Below are positions 34,214-46,200 of a stretch of DNA of 60,000 nucleotides, in pieces. The DNA is from Membranipora membranacea (lineage: Eukaryota; Bryozoa; Gymnolaemata; Cheilostomatida; Membraniporidae). Position 1 is the stretch's first letter, and the number at the start of each line of letters is the position of its first letter. The notes below the pieces were generated by a model, which did no database searches, was not told the DNA's origin, and was given only the letters and a program-made list of their open reading frames with translations. The stretch spans positions 14,758,001 to 14,818,000 of the forward strand of contig OU612065.1 of NCBI GenBank assembly GCA_914767715.1, in the 5' to 3' direction. The translations under genes and the position numbers were made by a program.

Positions 34214-35907
34214 TCAAGAGTCACAGGCGCCCTCAGTTGGCTCGGTAGTTGAGTTTATATCATCACTAGCTTTATCTGCATCAGTATTCAGATACTTATC
34301 AAGTTTTCTCCTCTTGGCATAGTACTCTTTCCGATCCTCAAGGCTGCTACAGGTTGTTCTTGACAACAGAGGCCTGTATTCAGCACTTCGTCGGTAGCCT
34401 GGTAACAACATGTCTGATTGGTGACAAATAGAGACAGGTACTACTGATGTCAGGCTGTCAATCATAGAGTGTAGCATCGTTCTCTTGATGGTCAGTTCTG
34501 CCCACTGTTTTTGATAGTGCGACACTGTCCTTTCTGTCTCAACTGGCAATGACAAGGCAATACAAATATACATATTCGTGAAAATAAATTGCCTCTTTGT
34601 AGCGAACTAGTGTATGTTGACATATAAACAGCAGCAAAATACTTCTTGGCATTACTGACGAACTATAAGTGTCCAAATTTGATAACGGCATGAAATAAGA
34701 TTGATCGAGTTACATATGCTGCACAGCCGATCTACCTTGAGTAAGAGTCTAGGTTACCATAGGATCACTCGATTGCAAGTTTCTTCCTAAAAGTGCTAAA
34801 ATCAGTATGAAACGGTCTATTGTATGTGGTTAATTTGATTATAAAAACAAAATGCCATGCAAGGCTATCAAAGTTCGACAAACCTGGGTCATAATTCCAC
34901 TTTAGATCATCATAGGAGCAGTCGTACAGGTTCAAAGGTATCTCACTAGCCATCGTATACTGAGGTTTGCATGGATTCGTCTCTACATCAAACAGCTCAT
35001 CGATGATTTCTGGTGCCTCTTGTTTCTTTCCGACCATGAATGCTAGTGCCATTATACATCTTATCTGATGCCATAAGAAAGCTTTACTGACCACTGTGAA
35101 TACACACATATCATACCCCTTCTCTCCTGGACCGGCTTCAACATGAGCTGAATCCACAGTTCGTATGAAGTTTGTCACACCATTCCCAACGTCCATCTTA
35201 CACAAGTTTCTAAAGTCATGTGTGCCAGTCAACTTCAAAGCCGCCTTATTCATAAGGTTCACATCTAGGTCACCTCGAGGGAAGAAGTACTTATATATAC
35301 GGCTGTTACAATTGAATCGTGCGCTGAAGTCTGTCTTCACAGGAGCCCAGGCTAAAACTCTAATATCTGGAGGAAGAATACGATTCAGGATACCCACATA
35401 GTCCAACTCAGGTTTCGCAGCACTAGCAGTTGTACATCCAGGCACGGCAATCACTCCTTCCCCTTCTGGTTGAGTAGATCTCATGTCAATTGAAATCACC
35501 TGACAGAAAGCACTGACTCCTTTATCTGTCCTTCCACAGCGGTGGTAGTTAGAATTCTCTCTGCACTCAATCAACCTTGCAGTGATGAAGGCATCAAACA
35601 GAGCATTCTCAATGGTCTTATTCGTGTCTTCCTGGACAACAAATCCTTTATAGTCAAAACCAAGATATGCTATTTTGAGAGCAATATGACGCTTGTTATA
35701 TTTTGACCAGTCAAAGGGCCGCTGCTTAGGCCTTGGTTTGACATTCTTTTCACTATTTCCCTTCGCAATAACATTTTTCAGCTGGTTGACATGAAACTCG
35801 AGTTGTCTTATCTTGTCAACAAGATCCTCTTTACTAAGCTGCTTTAGATCTTCCAGTTTCGTTTTCTTATTCATTTTCACATTCGTCTTACTGTCCGTTT
35901 CTGACAT
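34214..35907 (-). CDS. PUS3: tRNA pseudouridine(38/39) synthase PUS3
   Basis: Exons 35907-34884 and 34542-34214 give 450 residues (human 481). A coiled-coil-like N-terminus (KLEDLKQLSKEDLVDKIRQL) is followed by the TruA/DEG1 fold. The catalytic Asp is in CGRTDKGVSAFCQV; the partner strands include KIAYLGFDYKGF, ARFNCNSRIYKYFF, GTHDFRNLCK and FLWHQIRCIMA. The intron after KWNYDP is flanked by GTTTGT and GCCAG. The enzyme isomerises U38/U39 in the tRNA anticodon stem. Exon 2 encodes the animal-type C-terminal helix (ETERTVSHYQKQW) and a hydrophilic tail. A candidate poly(A) signal on this strand is at 33851-33846. Confidence 0.95.
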
Positions 35908-36980
35908 TGTGTTTGTTAACCTGAAAAATAGTTATGCATATGTTCAATGTACAAGTACAAAGACAAGAGATGCAATATATTGTCTAATTTATATGTGTAC
36001 ACAACGATCCTTATGACAGCAGAGACACATGGTATCTCCCTAATACACATGAGCCTCAGGGCAGTCAGGGAGCCCAAATTAACAGAAGAGAGCTTGGTGA
36101 CGTAGATGAATTTTGTGCGGACTGGGTGTGTTGATTATGGATTGCATCTTACTTAAAGATGACCTTACATCTGAGCAGTGATGGTCTGAGTGGATTGACT
36201 GATATGCAATGATCTGGATGGTGATACAAAAGGGTGCCAACTATCACGCTATGGTAAAGATGTGCCATCAGTCCATTCCCAGCCCCTAACTATGCATCTA
36301 TTCAAGTAACTCATTGACATTAAGTGCCTTTCTATGCGAATAGATATAGCACATTGGGGATTTCTCTTGATCCAAGATAGGGAGTTGTCAGAGTCCTACT
36401 TGCATCCTTAGTTAGTGACCTTTCACAAGGTCCGTCTGGCAGATGAGGTAGATTCAATTTCTTCAAATAGTCTTTTGCTATTTAAAAGTCTTGCAGCTCA
36501 AGATAGATTGTTGCAGACTTATATGCAGCATATTTGAGCAACAGAGGTTATGACCTGGGTTGTTTGTTGGCGGCTATGGCCAGCTCAGATTCGCTTAGTA
36601 TATTAGAAATTAGATTTCAGTTATCTGGTAGCTAGTATGTTGGGTTGTTGTGTACATTAAATTGATGTTAAAGCTTGGTCTGCAGACCATAATATAATAC
36701 GTCTGCAGAGTCAATCTGATTTTTTTGTAAGACCAGGTAGGTTTTATCCAATGAACGACGAGGTAGTTCATTGCTTTATCAGCAGGTTGCTTGCATTGTA
36801 ACCATACACATGCACACCAATCAGTTTGACTGACCATAATAATTCACCCTGCCTTAATTGACAGCTAGTTAGTGTGCCAAGACTTTGTGCTGACAGTAAA
36901 TGCAAGATAATGCAGACTTCTGTTTGCAGTGATCCTACATAACCCACTGGCTGGCAATGTGAGCACATTTGTTTCACAAG
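35908..36980. other. Intergenic, nothing recognised
   Basis: No coding or RNA gene is supported. Open frames are short and lack family features. Confidence 0.4.
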
Positions 36981-36999
36981 GAAGAAACGCCCATCAGAG

Positions 37000-37432
37000 A
37001 ACTCCTACAAACTCCATAACATCGAGATACCCCGTCGCGCAGCACGGTTCATCTGTGGCATCCGGCGCAGCGACAGGAAGACCAGCACCACCGGTCTTCT
37101 CTCAAAGCTTTACCTCCAACCACTGGATGACCGCCGTAAGTGTAGGCGACTGCAAGTCTTTCGCACCTACCACTTTAATGCTCCTCACATCAACAATGAG
37201 CATGTGCCTAGATCCGTCAATACATCACTCCAGCAGGCGCCATGCGCAGCAGTATTTCATTCCATCTACCAACACTTTGCACTATTGCCGGTTCTTTTTT
37301 GTTAGAACTGCCAAAGACTGGAACTGTCTACCTACTGCCTGGTTGCCCACTGTTAACAGCTCCTGCCTCAAACCCCGGTTAGATTTAAAGCTGTTCCTTA
37401 TTGGTTTACCGGTAAATGACCCAGAAACGTAA
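37000..37432 (+). pseudogene. 3' fragment of a non-LTR retrotransposon ORF2
   Basis: In one frame RRAARFICGIRRSD, then LLSKLYLQPLDDRRKCRRL and FRTYHFNAPHINNEHVPR; after a shift to the next frame near 37300, RTAKDWNCLPTAW and SSCLKPRLDLKLF follow. The order QRRAARF…LQPLxxRR…RTxxDWNxLP…FKxRL is the usual C-terminus of LINE polymerase proteins. No RT catalytic core is present. It is distinct in sequence from the fragments at 7.4 and 9.6-10.4 kb. Confidence 0.75.
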
Positions 37433-38245
37433 AACAAGTCATGAGTTTTAAATGTTCCTGAAGTCGGCGCTAGGAGCTAAGAATCTTCAGGTGAGACGGC
37501 TCAAACTCATCAAATCCATGACTGAACCATCGCCGTGCCATTTTTAGTTTTACTTCTTAACAATACAATGAATACTTCGAATATTGATTGAGCTCAACAG
37601 CACTTTATGTTGCTCCTTGACTTACGTAATCAATAGTTTTTGTAATAGTTGTGATCACAGGCCTACTGCAGGTGTGCACGTCCAGTGGATGTGATAATTA
37701 GAGTTCTTCACTTCACAATTTGATCATCATGTCCAGAAGTAGCCCCAACAAAGGATAAAGACAAATCTCATTGTCGGGCGTATACCAACCCTTTGACAAT
37801 GATACATACTAATTTTAGGATTATGATTGATATAATGTAGTGAGTCCAGTGAAACTGTTTGTCAATAAGCCTTTGGTTTTTTAGCAGTTTCACTTACAAT
37901 CTAGCGGGGCGGGTTGAATATTCCCTGACTAAACAAGGATTTGGAAATGAGTATTTAATAAAAATGTCACGTGACAATTTTGTTGTCAAAATATAAATTG
38001 AGTGGAAAAGCCAAGTGTGAGTTTCATCATCCTATAAATATTCTGTATATAAACTCCTGCATACTACAACTCATAACTGGAGATACACTGATTGGTATCA
38101 GTCAAGGTGCAAGTGCAGCAAAAAGAATCTCATCAAGTGAGTTAACTATGTGCCTTTCTTTAGCAAGGAGTCCTTGCTTACTTAGATTAGAGCAGGGAGT
38201 GAGTGACTTGTCTTGTCGTCACTTGTGTAGTTAAAGTGCAGACCA
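37433..38245. other. Intergenic, nothing recognised
   Basis: No gene or clear repeat is recognised. Confidence 0.4.
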
Positions 38246-38250
38246 AAAAC

Positions 38251-38330
38251 AGGTCTACTTCAAAACAAAAACCCACTCAAGGGGGACAGTCAACCATTGT
38301 CAGAGACCCATGTTTAAGAGTAGATCTGGG
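38251..38330. mobile_element. Degenerate copy of the hairpin MITE
   Basis: CAGGTCTACTTCAAAAC at the left and GAGTAGATCTG at the right are inverse to each other. The internal CTCAAGGGGGACAGTCAACC matches the intact copy 60 bp downstream. Confidence 0.6.
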
Positions 38331-38384
38331 GTGCTGATGAAGCATTAATAGCCATAAATACATAATATGTAGTTACAAGCAAGC

Positions 38385-38502
38385 CACAGATAGGTCTACT
38401 CCAAAACCTGGGAATTTGACAATGTTTGACTGCCCCCCCAACAAAACCTCAAGGGGGTCAGTCAAACATTGCCAAAATCCCAGGTTTTGGAGTAGACCTG
38501 TG
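38385..38502. mobile_element. 118-bp hairpin MITE with 8-bp direct repeats
   Basis: Arms 38392-38437 and 38453-38499 are almost exact reverse complements (AGGTCTACTCCAAAACCTGG…). AAGCAAGC flanks it directly at 38377-38384 and 38503-38510, as an 8-bp target duplication would. An 8-bp duplication suits hAT-type transposition. Confidence 0.75.
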
Positions 38503-38583
38503 AAGCAAGCATGCATACTTACTAACTTTGCCATGATCAACCACCCCATCCCCTGACCTCGTGAAGGGGCTGGTTGATCATAG

Positions 38584-38905
38584 ATATATAGGGATCAGGA
38601 TTAGCTCGGTTGGTAGAGCGCCGTACTCTTGACTGCAAGGTCGTGGGTTCGATCCTCAGTGGTGCCCATTAATGCAACCTCCTGATTTGACCGTCGCTTG
38701 TCATCATTAACCCAAAACCGACCTCAAAAACTAATTATGTTTTCCCCAACCAGTTGCTAGAGCCACGAAACAATTCGTGTTTGCGACCTGAAACCAGACA
38801 TAGGAAAGTATACATGCTTGTCACTTCATATGACTATGAGACAGATTGACTTGTTGAGTGAGTAATGTCAGTAATGTTAGTAATATCTTTTCAATAAAGT
38901 AATTG
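38584..38905 (+). mobile_element. Second type of tRNA-derived SINE
   Basis: The head GGATCAGGATTAGCTCGGTT, then GGTAGAGCGCC and the B box GGTTCGATCCTC, have tRNA order, but the acceptor halves do not pair. An unrelated body follows and appears to end near TTTTCAATAAAGTAA (38886-38903). Only one copy is in this window, so the limits are uncertain. Confidence 0.6.
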
Positions 38906-40299
38906 TATGCAGTCATTGTAAGCAGTATGCTCCTTCTCTATTTATATACATGTATTTATTTATCATAGTATAATAATATGACACACCAACTGACCTGTTT
39001 GACTCATCCAATATAACGTTTGTGATGTTGCTGCTGATGGTAGGCTGTCTGCCTAGAGCAGAGTAGATTGAGGCTACGAGCTAAGACACTTCACTTGAAC
39101 AGATTGATCATTTTCTGCTTCTGTCTTAGAATGATGTTTGTATATGATGAGTTACAATTCCATATGCAAATGCATTACATATAATGTGTACGCATGCAAG
39201 TCTGCTCTGGCATGCTTGTCAAGCCCACACAGTGTTCATCGATTGACTGGTTTATTTCTATATTTATAACGCAAAGGTGTTGCAAAAAAGGATGTGAAAC
39301 TTTGACAAATACAAAAAGCAAAAAAGGGTCAATGCTAAGGAAGTGCAGTGTGTCATCCAAAGCAACTCACCAATATCTTTTAAACTGTCCCTGCCCTATG
39401 CACTTGTGTATTTGAGCTATGGGAGAGAATGTGCTAAGCCTTAATTGATTATATTTTTATCCAGACAGTTATATCCCCAGCAAAAATTATGGAGTTGACT
39501 TGCAAGAAAAAACTGAAGTGGGATATCCTTACATATGCTTTATCAATATTTCATTTTAATTTAAATCACATACCCTTCAGCTGGCAATAAATGCGCAATA
39601 TGCACCTACAATTTTTCGTATGATTCTTTTTCAACTCACAGTTTGAATAACAGGATTTTAGGAGATTTTTTCCTGTGACAAAGGTCACATCGACTCTGCA
39701 CAAATTGTTTATAAAATCAGATATGATAATGATAGGATGGTGTGCAAGACAAGCCTGCAATGTGGACTATGAAGTACCACTGATATAAGCATCAGGTATA
39801 CTTCTATCATCTTAAATTTTGATGAAAGATATCACGCTATCAGAAACTGAATTATGCTATGGCTTTCAAGGACATAAAAGATAATCACGCTTGATAATCT
39901 CAAAGTTATAAACATACAATCTGTACTGCTTCATGACCAAGCACAGGCATAATCTGTATGGCAGTCTAACGGCAGTCTAACGCTATGGAGTTGTTTTTTG
40001 CAATTAACAACCACTCTCATGGATATAGTCTTCCAGATTCTGTTATGATTTTGCAGAGGGCCTCATATCATTTGGGATAATTAGAGGCATGATTGATTGT
40101 TCCATAATGAGATATTAAATTCTGTGTCATGAAGATTTAGTAAGCTATCATTATTCAGCACTTCAGTTGACCACAATCTAAATAAATATCTATAAATATA
40201 TGAGAATTTCACTGCTTTGCTTCAAGCCTGAGTAGTTGTTTCATTTCACCATCTACCACAGCCCCTTGACTTTTGTTGCAGATTTAGACAAAAGCCATA
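38906..40299. other. Upstream region of OAT
   Basis: No exon is certain. A splice acceptor TTGTTGCAG just before 40281 suggests that the OAT start codon lies in exon 2 of the transcript, behind an unseen 5' non-coding exon in this stretch. Confidence 0.4.
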
Positions 40300-43200
40300 A
40301 TGCTGGGTAGACAAGCCGCTCGATCGCTGATTCAGGGAGTGCAACACAAGTCCACAGCTGCCGCAGCAGCATCACAGCTGAGAGCACTGACTCAGACTTC
40401 CCAGAATGTGTTTGATAAGGAGGACAAGTATGGAGCTCACAATTATCACCCTCTACCTGTAGCTCTGAACAAAGCTGAAGGTCGGTGTGTGTGTACTCTA
40501 GGTGACCTTAAGGACTGATAAGGCCTTCATATAGGCCACCAGTATCATACTGCTGATTATTTTGTATGTTGCACACATCTTATAAAATATTTGCAAGTCA
40601 ACCCACATTTTGTTTGATAACATATTCCCTGAGATATTTTGAAACATTTACTAGTACCTTAGACTCCAGGTGTCATTTTCCATACTGTTGTCACAGTACT
40701 GGGTAGTAGTTTGAGTCAATATAGTTTTGAAAAAGTAGTTATCGAACAAAAGAGCATGTTCAGCTCTCATGAGCTATATTACCTGGACACCATTGGCCAC
40801 CATGCCTACAAAATGCCACTTATTCTGAACAACAGTAGCAGTTTTGTTGTGTGGAGCATCCACAGAACTAAGATATGGTAGAATTTTATTGCATTGCATT
40901 TCGCTCCTAAATATTCCATATCTGATTGTGGATCAGTTGCTAGAGTTGAGAATGATATAGATATGCCTACTCATGATTCCGTACTGTCATTAAACCGGCA
41001 CTGTTTCCCATTCTGAAGTTCAATTGCTGCGAATTTCCATCACACGTTATTTCAATTTTATTTCATGCAGGAGTGTTCATGTGGGATGTTGAGGGTAACA
41101 GATACTATGATTTCCTCAGCGCATACGGAGCTGTGAACCAAGGACATTGTCACCCAAAGATCCTACAAGCTCTCATAGATCAGGCCAAAGTCTTACCACT
41201 CACTTCTCGAGCATTTTACAATGACATTCTCGGAGAATATGAAGAATATGTCACCAAGCTATTTGGTTATGATAAATTGTTACCAATGAACACAGGTAAA
41301 ATTCCATAACACGCATTTGAACTTTTTGCAGCTGCACTCCAACTCCAACTCCAACCAATGAGCATCCAGGATGCACGCACACGCCACAATCCCTCGATCA
41401 CATGAACTGTAATCTCAAACAGTTGCATGATTAGCCTGATATTAATCAAAGAGTTTGATAGAATTGGAACTTGGTCAATCCTTTTGGATGGTGTTCAATT
41501 TTAATTTGATATTCTAGCCAAGAAACAGGATTTATTATCATACCATCAGGTCGATAGCTTATTCTGATATCTTTTTTTGTTGGCGATGGCTCAACCTTGT
41601 GTCGAATTATGTTTTCTACAGGAGTGGAAGGAGGTGAGACAGCTAACAAACTAGCTCGTAAATGGGCTTACAATGTTAAAGGAGTTCCTGAGAATCAGGC
41701 TAAGACAATTTTCGCTGAGAACAACTTCTGGGGTCGAACTTTGGCTGCTATTTCATCATCTACAGACCCTTCCAGTTATACAGGATTTGGACCTTTCATG
41801 CCAAACAATATCATTATCCCTTATAATGATCTAGCCGCACTTGAGGTTTGTGTTTCTCATATGGCGTTGTGGCTTAGTATAGCCACAGCTAATACTGGGT
41901 GGTAAACTTGTACTGTAGTTGTGGATGTGGCAAAGAGGGATGTTGAACTCTTAATCTTTAGTCGTTCCAAATAATGTGTATCCTATAAAATAGTAGCTGA
42001 ACTTAGAGAGTGACACAATGCTAATAAATCTCGTTAATCCCTCAGAGACCAGTCAAGTACTTTGCTTAGAAATTTGTCTCCGTATTTCATCATCAAACCA
42101 TTCTGGGTGTGCCCTACTGGGTCCAGACTCTACCAGAATTTCAGTCATTTCATCAGCAATGTTCGACCTCGCCTACATCCTGAACTGATTTATTATACCA
42201 TTAATGGACTGTCTGAAGTATGAAGTCATAAAAATATTTGGTCCTCAGGAAAAATAAACTGTTCCTGAACAGTGTTATGTGGCATTGATTCATGGTAAAC
42301 ATATTATGATAATATGTTATGGAAGCTGATAACTACCCCAAGCTGAAAAATGAAATATACTAATTGCTATATATCTTAAATTGTAATATGTCTATGGCAT
42401 AATTACTCAATAAACTCATTCATTCATATATGATACTTCAGCTTGGGCCTGTTATCATAATACATATCATAATCACCATCTTCCAATGCACCCTACACAA
42501 TTAGTTTCAGGATATACAATATATTATATATATAGTGTGTCCTGAAACTAGCTGTGGAGGGTGCATTGGAAGATGACGACTTCTACTTGTATGATAAATT
42601 GATAGTTTTTTGAGACTCTCTTAAATTAATCTACTTGGCTAGCTGTATACATATCAATATATTTTGTGATTCAAATGTAACCTTTTCAGTTTTCACCACA
42701 CTGTGTCACGTTTTACCCCTTTTAGAAAGCTTGTCAGGATGAGACTGTTTGTGCGTTTATGGTAGAGCCGATACAAGGAGAAGCTGGTGTGTTTGTACCT
42801 GATGAAGGATATCTGACAGGAGTACGAGAGATATGTGATAAGTACAATGTACTGTTCATCGCTGATGAGGTTCAGTCTGGTCTACACAGAACCGGCAGGT
42901 CAGTTGAATATTACTATTTATTACACATTGCTGGGTTAAACAGTGTTATATTATGGTTCTTGTAGCTCTTTGCTTCACGCTGGGTTAAAGCTGTCAGTGG
43001 TTGAAAAGTGGCACTAATGACTTGGAACCCTAGTCGTCACTATAAAAAAACCTCTTCCTAGCAGCACCTCGGTGCAGTCCTCATCTACATAGATGGACAG
43101 CAACATTATTATAATATTATGGTTCAGGTTTATTCACGATGTTTGACAAAGTAGACACTCTAGCCTAACTTTCTAATTTTTAATTTGATGAAGCTGATAA

Positions 43201-46200
43201 TACTTTATGTATTTTGCAGGAGGTTAGCTGTAGATCATGAGAATGTGAGACCAGATATTGTTGTCCTCGGTAAAGCTTTGTCAGGAGGAGTTTATCCCGT
43301 ATGTATATTCACAAAATTTGCATCCACATTTTCAATGTTCAACTTTCTTTTCTGTCCTTGCTATGGTATCAACCTCTGACACACATTGCTCCTAACACCT
43401 TTTGCTGTGTCAAGGCTTATAAGATTAAGCTCAATATTAAATGGAGGCTAAATGGCCAACCAGTTCATAATCTTGAAATGCACTAGAGTTTGTAAGATCC
43501 TAGTCATTGAGTATCATTGTTAGATTGTGCCATGATTACACCTGTGCCACACTAAGTGCTTACTTAACCTGTGAAAGTGAACAAAATAGTTAACCTGAGA
43601 GAAAATGTTTGGTCAAAGCTTAATGATTTAACAAGATTTGATAAGGCAAAACTGTTTCTAAATGTGAAAATTGACATCATTTTAAAAACACTCTTTCACG
43701 ATTTGTTCATGATTTTTACCAGGTATCTGCTGTGCTTGCTGATGATGAGGTTATGCTTCAGATCAAACCAGGAGAGCATGGATCCACCTATGGAGGTAAT
43801 CCCATCGGTTGCAAAGTCGGTATGGCCGCTCTCAGGGTATGTATAACATTATTATTGTGAAAATAGATAGGCATTAAGTTATTAACGGTGATAGATTTTA
43901 TCTCTCATAGGCTAACTCAATTATAATAGATGACCTCCCTTGTCTTAGGCAAATCAGATCATAAGGAATAGGTGCGAAATAAAATAGCATCTGTGCCTAT
44001 ATTAGACTTCTGTTTAATGAAATAGTAAAAGGTAACCGTCTGACATATCAAGAACGCCTAAGTTTTGTCTTGAACTTTTATTAGGAGTTGTCTTATACAT
44101 GTCTGGGAAAACATAACCCTGTTTCAATGAGGCAAGCTCAACTATATCAGGGAGGGTCTCTGACTATATAAAAGCCTTGCTTGAGGACGAAGAGAAAATG
44201 AAATGACCAAATACCGATGCTTAAAAATACTTTGCTCTGGGATCATTAGCAAGATTATTCATGATTGCCATTAGTTGTTCTTAGGCGGGCTTTCTTTAAA
44301 TGATTTTGTCTGATTGCAGGTTTTGGAGGAAGAGAAGATGGCGGAGAATGCTGATGAGATGGGAAAGCTGTTGAGGAGCCAACTTAGCACTATTGACAAG
44401 GACAGGGTTAAAATTGTCAGAGGAAAGGGATTGTTCAACGCCATAGTCATGACAGAAAGTAAGTTATCAGCCTGAGAATATCTTTTCACAGATTGTGTCC
44501 ATAGAAGTGCATCCTTGTCATAAACTTAGTAGGCTGGTCACCCTATTGACCAGCAAAATGTGTTCACATTTTGTAGCTGCAGCAAGGATATTCAGCGATG
44601 CAATGTCCATACTTTTTTCCCAGGGAGATTACTGCAACATCCCCGGAGCAGATACAATTTTCACTAAAAAGATTTTTCTCGTATTGAACATCCTAAAGAC
44701 GCAAAGCTGTCTCCTATCCTCTAGGAGTTATGGTTATTGAATTTTGTGCCCTGTCATTCCTCAGCAAATAACAGGACACAGAAAAATATGTTTTTCACTC
44801 AAAAATTCTTTTCTGGAGATAAACATAAAGAGAATTCCCAGAAAACACACCAGGATGTGGGTGTGACCTGGGAACTTTATAACAGAGAAGGTTTGGTCCC
44901 AGCGCTAAGAACCCGCAGTATCCGGTGTAATTCCTCGGCAAAGTTCAACGACCTCCTTTCGGTATATCTCAGCCTTTAATTTGTAGCATTTCTGAATCAT
45001 ATCTAACATCTGTTCTTCAGAATATCCATGTCCTATGGTTTCTGCTTAGCTACATAATAAGCCATTACTTAAAAAAATCCATATAAGAATTTCCGAAAGT
45101 AAGAAAAATTTCAATGATAAAGCTACCAATATCATCCTGTGTTCTAATCTTATGTTAAATTTCACTATTTTAAGCTGATTTTCAGATTTGTTTATTTATG
45201 TTAGTTCATGTGATTCTTATTAGGATGTCAGTCCATGTAAGTTATCACAAGAATCTGGGCTCAAACATGACAACCCATTAAATAACCCACCCTCCAGATA
45301 TCTTATCTTGGTAAAAAAAATATTCATCAAGACAAGGAGATAGAAAAAAACGGTGCAATGCCAATCATTTTGCAAATAAAGGAGTTAAAATTGAAAATAT
45401 GGAATTCCAAACATATGAATTAAACACAGGGAACTAGAACAACAGCGATTAGCAGAAGGAATTGATTACGCTGTTAATAATGGGATTACCCTAGTGATGC
45501 ATTGTGCACATCTATTCATATGCTATAGCTGCATCTGCATTCATGATGTAAACATAAAGAATTTTAAATATTGTGATACTGGAGTTTTCTTCTGTCGGCT
45601 CCGTACGCCACATAATCCACATCGTTTTTGTCTGTCACAAAAATTAAGCCGAGAAAATCAGACATTCCCAGAGTAGTAATAATTAAACCAGTAATAATTA
45701 AAAATCCAGAAGCTGCAGATTTCTTTCCAAACTTATATGCCGATCGAAATTTGTTCCATAACCGCTTTCGAGTTGGTCTATGTAAAAGTCATAATGTCAT
45801 GTGTACATAATAAAACTCATTAATTGGGTGTCGAAACAAGGTAATGACCCAGAGACTAACACCTTCAACTATTTGTTCACTTGCAATATTTTTTCCATGT
45901 CAAGGTGAGCTCTGAAAAAGGAAAAAATTATGTCCAAGCGAAGGAGCTGTTTGTACCCATCATAAGCTTTTCCCAGATAATCTCTTTAGTGAAAGCCTTT
46001 GAGGCAATTAGCGCTTTATTCATATAGGATTGTCCCTGTTGTTATCGGCGGCGGAAACTTTGACTTTGAAATTCCTATTTTTAAAGGCGCTGAGCTTTGC
46101 CTTGTAGGCGTGTATCAGCCTGGTCTTGAATTCTGTTATTGATGTGATTGGTTTGTATGAACATAATTCAGTCTATCAATACAGGGATAAAATACAGATC

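Noticed and set aside
36929-37432. 167-residue plus-strand gene
   Set aside because: Its first part is the wrong frame over a retrotransposon fragment whose true frame encodes LINE-type residues.
38592-38668. tRNA gene on the plus strand
   Set aside because: D-arm and T-loop look tRNA-like, but the acceptor stem cannot form and the T stem has mismatches.
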